Positions 27,968-36,904 of a stretch of DNA of 42,774 bases are shown here, piece by piece (position 1 is the stretch's first letter; the number at the start of each line of letters is the position of its first letter). The position numbers were made by a program, and so were the translations under genes. The notes beneath the pieces were generated by a model, which had not been told where the DNA came from, did no database searches, and was given only the letters and a program-made list of their open reading frames with translations. Source of the stretch: Prevotellamassilia timonensis (GTDB lineage Bacteria; Bacteroidota; Bacteroidia; Bacteroidales; Bacteroidaceae); assembly GCF_021531665.1 (NCBI RefSeq), contig NZ_JADYUH010000013.1, positions 1-42,774 of the forward strand, given 5' to 3'.

Positions 27968-30900
27968 ATGCAATTAGATAGATTTATCAACCGCCCGGTG
28001 CTCTCCACGGTGATTTCCATCGTCATCGTGATTCTCGGTGTGCTCGGTCTTGTCTCGCTGCCGATTACTCAGTATCCTGACATCGCTCCGCCCACCATCC
28101 AGGTCAGCACCACCTACACCGGCGCCAACGCACAGACCGTGCTGAACTCGGTCATCGCGCCGTTGGAAGAACAAATCAACGGTGTGGAAAACATGGACTA
28201 CATGTCTTCCACCGCCACCAACACCGGTGCCGCCACCATCAGCATCACCTTCAAGCAGGGAACTGACCCCGACATGGCTGCCGTCAACGTCCAAAACCGC
28301 GTGGCAAAAGCACAGGGTCTCCTCCCCTCCGAAGTGACACAGGTCGGCGTCATCACACAAAAGAGACAAAGCTCCATGCTCGTCATCTTCTCCATCGTGG
28401 ACGAAGCTGACAAATACACTCCTGACTTCATTGAGAACTACGCCAAGATTAACATCATCCCGCAAGTGCAGCGCGTGAAAGGTGTCGGCGATGCCATGGT
28501 GATGGGTGCTGACTACTCCATGCGAATCTGGCTCAAGCCGGAGAAAATGGCGGAATACCACCTCATGCCTTCCGACATCACCGCCGTCTTGGCTGAACAG
28601 AACATCGAAGCCGCACCGGGAAGCATCGGAGAACGACAAAACCAGACGTTCCAATATACGCTCCGCTACAAAGGTCGTCTGACCGAAGCCTCGCAGTTTG
28701 AGGACATGGTCATCCGCTCCAACCCCGACGGCACAGTCATCCGCGTCAAAGACGTGGCAAGAGTGGAACTCGGTAGAAGCACCTACTCGTTCTCCGGACG
28801 CGTGAACGGTCACCGCTCCGTGTCTTGTATCATCATGCAGATTGCAGGCTCCAACGCAACCCAGATTGTGAACGACATCATCTCCCTGCTTGACAAATGC
28901 CAGAAAGACATGCCCGACGGATTGGGCATCCGCGTCGCACAGAACGTGAACGACTTCCTCTTCGCCTCCATCCATGAAGTCATCAAGACGCTCATCGAGG
29001 CATTCATCCTCGTGTTCATCGTGGTCTTCATCTTCCTGCAGGACTTCCGAAGCACCATCATTCCCGCCATCGCCATCCCTGTGGCGCTGATTGGTACGTT
29101 CTTCATGCTCTACATCATCGGCTTCTCACTCAACCTCCTCACCCTCTCCGCGATGGTGCTTGCAATTGCCATTGTGGTCGATGACGCGATTGTGGTCGTG
29201 GAAGGTGTCCACGCAAAACTGGACCAAGGCTACACCTCCTCCAAGAAGGCTTCCATTGACGCGATGCGCGAATTGGGCGGTGCCATCGTCTCCATCACGC
29301 TCGTCATGATGGCGGTGTTCATCCCCGTGAGCTTCATGTCCGGAACCTCCGGTACGTTCTATCGTCAGTTCGGTTTGACCATGGCAATCGCCATCGGCTT
29401 CTCCGCCGTCAACGCGCTCACACTCTCCCCCGCCCTCTGTGCAATCCTGCTGAAACCGCACAAGAAAGAACACGAAGAAGAGGCTTCACTCAAAGAACGC
29501 ATGGGAGTTGCCTACAAGGCTGCAGGACAGACCTTCCTCAACCGCTATGCGGAAGCCATCGGTCGCATCCTGCACCCCGGCGTCACCATGATTTTCATCA
29601 CGGTTGCCATCCTCGGCATGATTTTCGGAGCTTTCAACTTTGAAAGCCACCCCATCATCACCATCCTCTTTGTCGTGATTGCCATCCTCGGTGTCATCGG
29701 TCTCTCCACTCGCAAGTTCATGAATGCCTTCAACAACAGCTACGAACGCATTCTGCAACGCTACAAGAAACGCGTCTTGACCTTCATCCAGCGCCCCGTG
29801 CTCTCCCTCAGCCTCGTCGCTGCCTCCATCGCGCTCCTCATCTGGCTGATGAACATCACCCCGACCGCCATGGTGCCGAACGAAGACACCGGAACGCTCA
29901 TGGGAACCGTCACCATGCCTGCCGGTACGTCGCAAGACCGCACCGAGGCTTACCTCCAGCGCATCGATAGTCTCGTACGCTCCGTCCCCGCCGTGGAACA
30001 GAGTACCCTCATCTCCGGCTACAGCTTCCTAGGCGGTCAAGGCCCCTCCTACGGCTCCTTCATCGTGAAGCTCAAAGACTGGGAAGAACGTTCCATGATG
30101 GAAAGCTCCACCCTCATCTTCGCCAACCTCTACCTCCGCTCACGAGACGTCTTCAAAGACGCACAGGTGCTCTTCTTCCAACCGCCGATGATTGCCGGAT
30201 ACGGCGTCTCCAACGGTTTTGCCCTCAACCTCCAAGACCGCACCGGTGGTGACCTCAACAAATTCTACGAAGTGGTGCAGGCCTTCCTCGCCGACCTCGA
30301 AAAACGTCCCGAAATTGAGTCCGCACAGACCAGCTTCAGCCCGAACTTCCCGGAATACATGATTGACATCGACGCCGCCAAGTGTAAGCGCGCCGGCATC
30401 TCACCACGAGACATCTTGAGCACACTGCAAGGCTACTACGGCGGTCTCTACGCCTCCAACTTCAACAGCTACGGTAAAATCTACCGCGTTATGGTGCAGG
30501 CTGAACAAAGCGACCGCACCAACTTTGAAAGTCTCTATAAGATTAAGGTGCGCAACGGCAACGAAATGGCACCCATCACAGAGTTCATGACCATCACACC
30601 GCACTACGGACCGGACAACATCAACCGCTTCAACATGTACACCTCCATGTCGGTGAACGGTAACCCCGCCAACGGCTACACCTCCGGACAGGCAATCAAA
30701 GCCATCGAAGAGGTCGCAGCACAAAGCCTGCCGCAGGGCTACTCCTACGAATTCTCCGGACAGACCCGCGAGGAACAGGAAAACTCCGGAAGCACCACCG
30801 CCATCGTCTTCGTGCTCTGCTTCGTCTTCATTTACCTCCTGCTCTCCGCACAGTATGAAAGCTACCTCCTGCCCTTCGCCGTGCTCCTCTCCGTTCCCTT

Positions 30901-31411
30901 CGGTCTCGCCGGCTCCTTCCTCTTCATCCAGGGCATGGGCAGTCTCAGTCTGATTCCCGGCGCAGCAGGTCAGTTCTTCAACATGATTTTCGGTAGCGCA
31001 AGCAACAACATCTACGTGCAAATCGCTCTCATCATGTTGATGGGTCTGCTCGCAAAGAACGCCATCCTGATTGTGGAATTCGCACTTGACCGCCGCAAAA
31101 TGGGCATGAGCATCTCTTGGGCAGCCGTGCTCGGTGCCGGCGCTCGTCTCCGCCCGATTCTCATGACCTCCCTCGCCATGATTATTGGTCTGCTCCCCAT
31201 GATGTTTGCCTTCGGCGTAGGCGCCAACGGTAACCGCTCCCTCGGTACCACCGCCATCGGCGGCATGCTCATCGGAATGATTTGCCAGATTTTCATCGTC
31301 CCCGTCCTCTTCGTGGTATTCCAATATCTGCAAGAGAAACTGACACCGATGACCTGGCACGACATCGAATCAAACGAAGCTGCTTCCGACATCGAACAGT
31401 ACACGAAATAA
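27968..31411 (+). CDS. RND efflux pump, AcrB/MexB (HAE1) type, with extra membrane hairpin
   Basis: Proton-driven inner-membrane exporter. Expected landmarks are present: FINRPVLSTVISIVIVILG at the N terminus, the paired Asp405-Asp406 in AIVVDDAIVVVEG (helix 4) and Lys1030 in GLLAKNAILIVEFA (helix 10), together the proton relay. It is 1147 aa, about 100 more than E. coli AcrB. About 70 of the extra residues lie between helices 6 and 7 (about 496-605) and include two added hydrophobic segments, GVTMIFITVAILGMIFGAF (about 538-556) and PIITILFVVIAILGVIGL (about 562-580). Another roughly 20 residues (GSLSLIPGAAGQFFNMIF) extend the loop between helices 9 and 10. Flanked by adaptor and channel genes in the usual order. 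Confidence 0.95.
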   Translation: MQLDRFINRPVLSTVISIVIVILGVLGLVSLPITQYPDIAPPTIQVSTTYTGANAQTVLNSVIAPLEEQINGVENMDYMSSTATNTGAATISITFKQGTDPDMAAVNVQNRVAKAQGLLPSEVTQVGVITQKRQSSMLVIFSIVDEADKYTPDFIENYAKINIIPQVQRVKGVGDAMVMGADYSMRIWLKPEKMAEYHLMPSDITAVLAEQNIEAAPGSIGERQNQTFQYTLRYKGRLTEASQFEDMVIRSNPDGTVIRVKDVARVELGRSTYSFSGRVNGHRSVSCIIMQIAGSNATQIVNDIISLLDKCQKDMPDGLGIRVAQNVNDFLFASIHEVIKTLIEAFILVFIVVFIFLQDFRSTIIPAIAIPVALIGTFFMLYIIGFSLNLLTLSAMVLAIAIVVDDAIVVVEGVHAKLDQGYTSSKKASIDAMRELGGAIVSITLVMMAVFIPVSFMSGTSGTFYRQFGLTMAIAIGFSAVNALTLSPALCAILLKPHKKEHEEEASLKERMGVAYKAAGQTFLNRYAEAIGRILHPGVTMIFITVAILGMIFGAFNFESHPIITILFVVIAILGVIGLSTRKFMNAFNNSYERILQRYKKRVLTFIQRPVLSLSLVAASIALLIWLMNITPTAMVPNEDTGTLMGTVTMPAGTSQDRTEAYLQRIDSLVRSVPAVEQSTLISGYSFLGGQGPSYGSFIVKLKDWEERSMMESSTLIFANLYLRSRDVFKDAQVLFFQPPMIAGYGVSNGFALNLQDRTGGDLNKFYEVVQAFLADLEKRPEIESAQTSFSPNFPEYMIDIDAAKCKRAGISPRDILSTLQGYYGGLYASNFNSYGKIYRVMVQAEQSDRTNFESLYKIKVRNGNEMAPITEFMTITPHYGPDNINRFNMYTSMSVNGNPANGYTSGQAIKAIEEVAAQSLPQGYSYEFSGQTREEQENSGSTTAIVFVLCFVFIYLLLSAQYESYLLPFAVLLSVPFGLAGSFLFIQGMGSLSLIPGAAGQFFNMIFGSASNNIYVQIALIMLMGLLAKNAILIVEFALDRRKMGMSISWAAVLGAGARLRPILMTSLAMIIGLLPMMFAFGVGANGNRSLGTTAIGGMLIGMICQIFIVPVLFVVFQYLQEKLTPMTWHDIESNEAASDIEQYTK

Positions 31412-31424
31412 TACCTTGAAAAAC

Positions 31425-31464
31425 GCGCCGGAGGTTCCTCCCCAAGGCATGCAACCTCCGGCGC
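31425..31464 (+). promoter_or_regulatory. Intercistronic hairpin between pump and channel genes
   Basis: GCGCCGGAGGTT (31425-31436) is perfectly complementary to AACCTCCGGCGC (31453-31464), a 12-bp GC-rich stem without a following T run. It may set the 3' end of a processed acrB message or damp expression of the channel gene rather than end transcription. Two copies of GGGATTTCAACCCA (31482, 31499), each itself a small dyad, follow. Confidence 0.65.
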
Positions 31465-31534
31465 CCCAACAAAAGTTTCATGGGATTTCAACCCAGCCGG
31501 GATTTCAACCCAACATATTCCAAAAACAAAATCA

Positions 31535-32926
31535 ATGAAGAAGTTTCTTTTTCTCATATCTGTCTGCGCCGTCTGCCTCTCCGCATGTAAGCAATACAGC
31601 AACTACGAGCGACCGGACGCGCTGACCAAAGGAATTGACAGCCTCTATCGCGACTCCACCCGCCAATATCAGGTCGTCAAAGCCGACACCGCCAACTTCG
31701 GCAACACACCCTGGAAGAAGGTCTTCACCGATGCAAAACTGCAGACCCTCATCCAAAAAGCACTGGACAACAACCTCGACCTGCAGAGCGCTGAACTCAC
31801 CGTGCAACAGAGTCAGGCAGCACTGAAGGTGGCACGACTCGCCTACTACCCCACCCTCTCCTTCAACCCGCAGGGAACCGTCTCCAGCTGGGACTTCGGT
31901 AAAGCCACCAAAACCTACAGCTTCCCCATCAACGCATCTTGGCAAATCGCAAGCTTCGGCAAAATTCGCAACACCAAGAAACAAGCGGAAGCCAATCTCG
32001 AACTGAGCAAAGCCTACAAACAGGCTGCACGCACCAGCATCATCGCAGGCGTCGCAAACATGTACTACACGCTTCAGATGCTCGACGAACAACTCCGAAC
32101 CACGAAGGAAACCGTCGAAATCTGGAAAGAAAGCGTCAGAACCATGGAGCTCATGAAACAAGCCGGCATGACCAACGAAGCTGCCATCGGACAAGCACGC
32201 GCCAACCTCATCCAACTTGAAGCCTCCGTGCCCACCCTCGAACAGAACATCCGCGAAGTCGAAAATGCCCTCTGCCTCATCCTCAACATTCCGGCAGAAC
32301 CCATCGCACGCAACGCCTTCAATGCGGACAACTTCCCCGCTTCCTTCTCCACCGGAGTGCCCCTCCAACTGCTGGCAAACCGTCCCGACGTGCACGCCGC
32401 AGAAATGCAGCTCGTGTCCGCGTTCTACAACGTGAACATCGCACGCTCCTCCTTCTACCCCTCCCTCACCATCTCCGGACAGGCTGCGTGGACAAACAGC
32501 GCGGGAAACATCGTGAATCCCGGAAAGATTCTCGCCACAGCCTTGGCATCGCTCACACAGCCGCTCTTCGCCCAAGGACAGCTCAAAGCACAGCTCAAAA
32601 TTTCAAAATTGCAGTATGAAAACTCACTACTCCAGTTCAGAAACACCCTCCTCTCTGCCGGAAACGAAGTGAGCAACGCGCTGACTGCCTATCAAACCGC
32701 CATCCTCCGACAGGAAGCCACACAAAAACAGGTGGACGAACTGAAGAAAACGCTCGAGAACACGCAGATGCTCTTCAAACACACCAACAGCACCTCCTAT
32801 CTCGAAACACTCACCGCACAGCAAAGTCTGATTCAAGCACAACTCTCACTCATCTCCGACAAATTCGACAAGGTACAGGCGGTCATCAACCTCTACCAAG
32901 CACTGGGAGGAGGACGAGAAAGCTGA
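31535..32926 (+). CDS. Outer-membrane efflux lipoprotein, NodT/OprM (TolC) family
   Basis: Outer-membrane channel for the RND pump. The lipobox L-S-A-C gives lipidated Cys18, followed by KQYSNYERP. Two repeated structural halves are visible, each with long helices (LDNNLDLQSAELTVQQSQAA; EVSNALTAYQTAILRQEATQ) and beta strands of the barrel. LLANRPDVHAAEMQLVSAFY followed by NIARSSFYPSLTISGQAAW is the family signature in the second half. 463 aa is typical. It ends the operon, 123 bases after the pump gene. Confidence 0.93.
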   Translation: MKKFLFLISVCAVCLSACKQYSNYERPDALTKGIDSLYRDSTRQYQVVKADTANFGNTPWKKVFTDAKLQTLIQKALDNNLDLQSAELTVQQSQAALKVARLAYYPTLSFNPQGTVSSWDFGKATKTYSFPINASWQIASFGKIRNTKKQAEANLELSKAYKQAARTSIIAGVANMYYTLQMLDEQLRTTKETVEIWKESVRTMELMKQAGMTNEAAIGQARANLIQLEASVPTLEQNIREVENALCLILNIPAEPIARNAFNADNFPASFSTGVPLQLLANRPDVHAAEMQLVSAFYNVNIARSSFYPSLTISGQAAWTNSAGNIVNPGKILATALASLTQPLFAQGQLKAQLKISKLQYENSLLQFRNTLLSAGNEVSNALTAYQTAILRQEATQKQVDELKKTLENTQMLFKHTNSTSYLETLTAQQSLIQAQLSLISDKFDKVQAVINLYQALGGGRES

Positions 32927-32995
32927 TTCACTTGAGTCTCTTACGTAAGAATTAGAATATATCTAAAGGAGAACACACCCTAAAACCAATCACTC

Positions 32996-33781
32996 ATGAT
33001 AAGCCCGTTAGCATTCGTCCACCCCAACGCCAAAATCGGGAAAAACGTGGAAATCGGTCCTTTCGCCTACGTGGAAGAGGACGTGGTCATCGGTGACAAC
33101 TGTGTCATCATGCCTCATGCCTCCATCCTGAAAGGAACTACCCTCGGCGAGGGGAACAAGGTCTATCAAAACGCCGTCATCGGCGCCATTCCTCAAGACT
33201 TCCACTACGAAGAAGGACAACCGACACACGTCATCATCGGCAACAAAAACCACATCCGAGAGAACGTCGTCATTGCCGGAGGAACCAACCCCGACACTGC
33301 CACCGTCATCGGAGATGAAAACTTCATCATGGATCGCGTCCACATCTGCCACGACGTGAAAATCGACAAGAAGTGCGTCATCGGAATCGGCGCCTGCATC
33401 GCAGGAGAAAGTGAAATCCACGAATGCGCCATTCTCAGCAACGGCGTCGTCATTCAAGCACACTCCCGCGTCGGTCGCTACTCTCTCGTGCAAAGCGGAT
33501 GCCGCGTCGCAAAAGACGTCCCCCCCTACGTCATCCTCGGCGGAAACCCCGCAGCCTACCACGGAGTGAACACCGTTGTCCTCCGCCACTGTGGCGTCAC
33601 CGACCGCATCCTGCGACACATCGCCAACACCTTCCGAATCATCTACACCGGCAACTTCAGCCTTGAAGATGCCGTCATCAAGATTCCCGAACAGATTCCC
33701 ATGAGCGAAGAAATACACCACATCCTGAACTTCATCAGCCAAGCCCAAAACGGAATCGTTCGACACATCGAAGCAGACTGA
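32996..33781 (+). CDS. lpxA: Acyl-ACP--UDP-N-acetylglucosamine O-acyltransferase
   Basis: First step of lipid A synthesis in the cytoplasm: transfer of a 3-hydroxyacyl chain from ACP to UDP-GlcNAc. The N-terminal two thirds are hexapeptide repeats (left-handed beta helix), as in VEIGPFAYVEEDVVIGDNCV. The segment FIMDRVHICHDVKI aligns with the catalytic region, with His119 as the likely general base (His125 in E. coli). GGCRxxKDxPPY-type and NPxxxxGVN motifs (here SGCRVAKDVPPYVILGGNPA) and the helical C terminus complete the fold. At 261 aa it is almost exactly the family size. It stands apart from lpxC-fabZ, with which Bacteroidales lpxA often travels, so a second homologue elsewhere is possible. 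No promoter match in the 69 bases upstream. Confidence 0.87.
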   Translation: MISPLAFVHPNAKIGKNVEIGPFAYVEEDVVIGDNCVIMPHASILKGTTLGEGNKVYQNAVIGAIPQDFHYEEGQPTHVIIGNKNHIRENVVIAGGTNPDTATVIGDENFIMDRVHICHDVKIDKKCVIGIGACIAGESEIHECAILSNGVVIQAHSRVGRYSLVQSGCRVAKDVPPYVILGGNPAAYHGVNTVVLRHCGVTDRILRHIANTFRIIYTGNFSLEDAVIKIPEQIPMSEEIHHILNFISQAQNGIVRHIEAD

Positions 33782-34085
33782 AAAGATTGAAACAGACCGA
33801 AAAGATGCGCTGAAGAATGCCATCTTCAACCCATCCACTCAAGGAGACAAGAACCGCCACGGTGACTTGCCTCCTTTTCTTTAACCCCCTTGAAAGAACA
33901 TTCATGCTTCCCAAAAACCGCGATGCGGAAGCCATGAAACAACAAAAGATTGGGAAGTCCCAGGCAATCCCAAAAGAAAGAAGCGTGGACGAAATGAAAA
34001 AAAACAGAGGTTTCTTTTGGTCGTATGAAATAATATCGTACTTTTGCACCGCAATTCGGGATGAGATGTCCCGTTTGGCACAAAA
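33782..34085. other. Gap between lpxA and the tRNA genes
   Basis: Contains a weak hairpin TGAAGA...TCTTCA (33811-33828) after lpxA and the tRNA promoter at 34016-34046. A 96-codon open frame runs through it but overlaps the promoter and tRNA and has no recognisable features. Confidence 0.6.
34016..34046 (+). promoter_or_regulatory. Promoter of the tRNA-Ser-tRNA-Glu unit
   Basis: TTTG (34016-34019), 19 bases, TACTTTTG (34039-34046): the same layout and -7 word as the tRNA-Ser(CGA) promoter. It lies 39 bases before the first tRNA. Confidence 0.8.
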
Positions 34086-34173
34086 GGAAGTTTGGGTGAG
34101 TGGCTGAAACCACCAGTTTGCTAAACTGACGTACGGGTTAACCGTACCGGGGGTTCGAATCCCCCAGCTTCCG
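34086..34173 (+). tRNA. tRNA-Ser (anticodon GCT)
   Basis: An 88-nt class II tRNA. Acceptor GGAAGTT/AGCTTCC with one T/G wobble, discriminator G, anticodon loop TTGCTAA giving GCU for AGC/AGU codons, long variable arm GTACGG/CCGTAC and T arm GGGGG-TTCGAAT-CCCCC. The anticodon stem has a C/A mismatch at its outer pair. D loop GG and T-loop C56 are standard, unlike the CGA isoacceptor. Confidence 0.95.
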
Positions 34174-34178
34174 CACTT

Positions 34179-34250
34179 GGCGCTTTCATCTAACGGTTAG
34201 GATACATGCCTCTCACGCATGGTATACGGGTTCGATTCCCGTAGGCGCTA
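34179..34250 (+). tRNA. tRNA-Glu (anticodon CTC)
   Basis: A 72-nt tRNA, 5 bases after tRNA-Ser and therefore co-transcribed. Acceptor GGCGCTT pairs with AGGCGCT through two wobbles, discriminator A. The anticodon stem CATGC/GCATG encloses CTCTCAC, so the anticodon is CUC. The T arm reads ACGGG-TTCGATT-CCCGT. Confidence 0.93.
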
Positions 34251-34265
34251 CAAAAATCAACGTCT

Positions 34266-34297
34266 GAGGCAAGCTTTTCGCTTGCCTCTTTCTTTTT
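34266..34297 (+). terminator. Terminator of the tRNA unit
   Basis: GAGGCAAGC (34266-34274), 5-nt loop, GCTTGCCTC (34280-34288), then TTTCTTTTT: a textbook intrinsic terminator 16 bases after tRNA-Glu. Confidence 0.92.
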
Positions 34298-34354
34298 ACC
34301 ACACGCAACTTGGCAAAAAATCAGGCAAAACAGCTTCGTTTCAAAGATATATGC

Positions 34355-34362
34355 TAAATTTG
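34355..34362 (+). promoter_or_regulatory. tig promoter, -7 element
   Basis: TAAATTTG matches TAnnTTTG, 47 bases before the trigger factor ATG. No matching TTTG is seen 19-21 bases upstream. Confidence 0.55.
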
Positions 34363-34408
34363 CACTCGCTTTTGAAATGACAATAAACAAAAACAACCCA
34401 TATTCACA

Positions 34409-35773
34409 ATGAACATCCAATTCGAAAAGAACGAAGAAACCGTCTCCGGTAAAATCACAATCCAACTGGAAAAGGCTGACTATGAAGCCAAAGTGGGCAA
34501 CAAACTGAAAGAATACAGCAAGAAAGCACAAATGCCCGGCTTCCGCCCCGGCAAAGTGCCCGTCGGCCTCATCAAGAAAATGTATGGCACACAAGCCAAA
34601 GCAGAGGAAGTGAACGAAATCCTTCAAAACGCTCTGTTCAACTATATCAAAGAGAACAAAATCAACATCCTCGGACAGCCCCTCGGAAACGAAGAGCAGG
34701 AACCGCAGGACATTGAGAAGCAAGATGACTTCACCTTCATCTTCGACATCGCCCTCGAGCCCGAAATCAAAGTGGAACTCAACGCGGACGACACCCTCCC
34801 CTTCTATGAAATCGAAGTCAGCGACGAAGACGTGGAAGGACAACTCAAAACAATGCGCTCACAAGCCGGACACAGCGAAGAAGTCGAAGACTATCAAGAA
34901 AACGACTTCCTCAGAGGCACACTCTGCGAACTTGACGCAGAAGGAAACGCTCCGCTGGAAGGCGGCATCGTGGTGGAAGGAGCAGCTCTCCTGCCCAACC
35001 ACTTCGCCAACAACGAAGAAGCCAAACTCTTTGAAGGTGCAAAGAAAAACGATGTGGTGGTCTTCACGCCTGCCACTGCCTACGAAGGACGCGACACCGA
35101 AATCGCTACGCTCCTGAAAATCAGCAAAGAAGAAGTTGCTAACCACACAGGCAAGTTCAGCTTCCAGATTGACAGCATCTCGCGCTTCATGCCCGCAGAA
35201 CTCAACGAAGAATTCCTCAAAGGAGTCTTCGGAGAAGAAGCTGGCATCACCACCGAAGAACAGGCACGCGAAGCCATCAAAGCACAAATCGCAAAAGTGC
35301 AAGAAGCTGACTCCAGCTTCAAACTCCTCCTTGATGCGAAGAAGTATTTCTGCGAAAAAGCCGGAGACGTCAAATTCCCCGACGCACTTCTCAAACGCAT
35401 CATGAAGGACAACAACCAAGACAAAGAAGAATCCTTCGTGGAAGAGAACTATGATGCCAGCATCAAAGAACTGAAATGGGACCTCGTCCGCAACGTACTC
35501 TGCAAACAGCTTGAAATCAAGGTCGAAAAAGAAGACCTCAAAGCTGCTGCCGTAGAAGCCACACGCTTCCAGTTCATGCAATATGGCATCAACAACATCC
35601 CCGAGGAATACGTTGAACACATGGCAGAGGACATGCTCAAGAAAGAAAACCAAGTGCAGGGACTCTTCAACCGCGCACTTGACAGCAAACTCTCCGCAAA
35701 AATCAAAGAAACTGCCAAACTCGACAAGAAAACAGTTTCCAAAGAGGAGTTCAACAAATTGTTTGCTGAATAA
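34409..35773 (+). CDS. tig: Trigger factor, ribosome-associated chaperone
   Basis: Binds at the ribosomal exit tunnel and shelters nascent chains. The ribosome-binding signature GFRPGKVP is at residues 44-51. The N-terminal domain spans about 1-125. The middle region (about 130-250) occupies the place of the FKBP-type prolyl isomerase domain, but the usual isomerase motifs are weak, as in many Bacteroidota homologues. The C-terminal helical arms fill the rest. Length is 454 aa (E. coli 432). It has its own promoter and is followed by a MITE, then clpP, an order shared with many bacteria where tig, clpP and clpX are neighbours. Confidence 0.94.
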   Translation: MNIQFEKNEETVSGKITIQLEKADYEAKVGNKLKEYSKKAQMPGFRPGKVPVGLIKKMYGTQAKAEEVNEILQNALFNYIKENKINILGQPLGNEEQEPQDIEKQDDFTFIFDIALEPEIKVELNADDTLPFYEIEVSDEDVEGQLKTMRSQAGHSEEVEDYQENDFLRGTLCELDAEGNAPLEGGIVVEGAALLPNHFANNEEAKLFEGAKKNDVVVFTPATAYEGRDTEIATLLKISKEEVANHTGKFSFQIDSISRFMPAELNEEFLKGVFGEEAGITTEEQAREAIKAQIAKVQEADSSFKLLLDAKKYFCEKAGDVKFPDALLKRIMKDNNQDKEESFVEENYDASIKELKWDLVRNVLCKQLEIKVEKEDLKAAAVEATRFQFMQYGINNIPEEYVEHMAEDMLKKENQVQGLFNRALDSKLSAKIKETAKLDKKTVSKEEFNKLFAE

Positions 35774-35803
35774 AAACTCTGCAGAGAGCACACACTATTA
35801 TAT

Positions 35804-36000
35804 ATAGGGGTGTTCTATAAATTACGGGATAAGGAACGTTCACAAGAAAGTGCTTACGTTTTGGTCGCTTTTCGTTTCTTAGCGCGCCCTTTTGTAAGTT
35901 TCGTCAGTCACATAGCCCGCTATGCTCCTTCCTTAACTGACAAAAGTTCATCTCTAAGAAATCAAAAATCAACTCAACCTAATTTTTAGAACACACCTAT
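35804..36000 (+). mobile_element. MITE family 2, complete copy
   Basis: A 197-bp element with terminal inverted repeats ATAGGGGTGTTCTATAAATT (35804-35823) and AATTTTTAGAACACACCTAT (35981-36000), whose reverse complement differs at two positions. TA occurs directly outside the GG ends on both sides, which would fit a TA target duplication. The core CACATAGCCCGCTATGCTCC is a short hairpin. Non-coding. Confidence 0.78.
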
Positions 36001-36106
36001 AAAGAAGGCTCCTTCACACAGGAAGTTCTCTCCTTTACATATATATAAGCAAGGCTCTCCACACACCACCGCACTGCGGTGAACAAAAAAGCATACACAG
36101 ACAAGC

Positions 36107-36156
36107 GAGTGTACGGGTCAAGAGGTCACCTCCAACTCGTACACTCTCTTTCCTTT
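36107..36156 (+). terminator. Terminator-like or attenuator hairpin ahead of clpP
   Basis: GAGTGTACG (36107-36115) pairs perfectly with CGTACACTC (36138-36146), with a smaller inner dyad GAGGT-C-ACCTC, followed by the pyrimidine-rich TCTTTCCTTT. It lies 33-82 bases before the clpP ATG, so it may end tig transcription or attenuate clpP. Confidence 0.55.
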
Positions 36157-36188
36157 AGGAACACCTCCTTTTTTATTCCCAACAAAAA

Positions 36189-36860
36189 ATGAATTATCAA
36201 GACTTTAAACACTTTGCCACCTCAAAGGCAGGCATCAACAGCCTCGTGCTGGACGACGTGCTGAAAAGCCAGGCGCAATATCTCAACCCCTATATCCTCG
36301 AAGAGAGACAACTCAACGTCACGCAGATGGACGTCTTCTCCAGACTGATGATGGACAGAATCATCTTCCTCGGCACGCAAATTGACGACTACACCGCCAA
36401 CACGCTGCAAGCACAGCTCCTCTATCTTGACTCCACAGACCCCGGTAAAGACATCTCCATCTACATCAACTCACCCGGCGGCTCAGTCTATGCCGGACTC
36501 GGCATCTATGACACCATGCAGTTCATCCAGTCGGAAGTCGCCACCATCTGCACCGGCATGGCTGCCTCCATGGCTGCCGTACTGCTCGTTGCCGGAGCCG
36601 AAGGAAAAAGAGCCGCACTGCCCCACAGCCGCGTCATGATTCACCAGCCGATGGGAGGCGCACAAGGGCAGGCATCCGACATCGAAATCACAGCAAGAGA
36701 AATCCAAAAACTCAAAAAGGAACTCTACACCATCATCGCCGACCACTCCCACACTCCCTTCGACAAAGTCTGGGCTGACTCCGACAGAGACTACTGGATG
36801 ACTGCTGAAGAAGCAAAGGAATATGGAATGATTGACAAGATTTTCATGCCGAAGAAATAA
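36189..36860 (+). CDS. clpP: ATP-dependent Clp protease, proteolytic subunit
   Basis: Forms the two-ring serine protease chamber that works with ClpX. The triad is Ser127 in TGMAASMAA, His152 in VMIHQP and Asp201 in DRDYWM; the spacings of 25 and 49 residues equal those of E. coli ClpP. The oxyanion-loop glycines are in INSPGGSVYAGLGIYDTM. The protein is 223 aa with an N-terminal extension of about 30 residues over mature E. coli ClpP, probably partly processed. clpX starts 44 bases downstream, so the two form an operon. Confidence 0.96.
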   Translation: MNYQDFKHFATSKAGINSLVLDDVLKSQAQYLNPYILEERQLNVTQMDVFSRLMMDRIIFLGTQIDDYTANTLQAQLLYLDSTDPGKDISIYINSPGGSVYAGLGIYDTMQFIQSEVATICTGMAASMAAVLLVAGAEGKRAALPHSRVMIHQPMGGAQGQASDIEITAREIQKLKKELYTIIADHSHTPFDKVWADSDRDYWMTAEEAKEYGMIDKIFMPKK

Positions 36861-36904
36861 AAGCATAACCGCAACAACGGCAACCCACAAAAAAACAACC
36901 ACCC

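Larger units (their letters stand above)
35774..36188. other. Gap between tig and clpP
   Basis: 415 bases holding the full family-2 MITE (35804-36000) and a terminator-like hairpin (36107-36156). No gene, and no TAnnTTTG promoter found for clpP; read-through from tig would have to pass both. Confidence 0.6.

Noticed and set aside
33817-34107. 96-codon open frame between lpxA and the tRNA genes
   Set aside because: It runs through the tRNA promoter into tRNA-Ser and has no recognisable domain.
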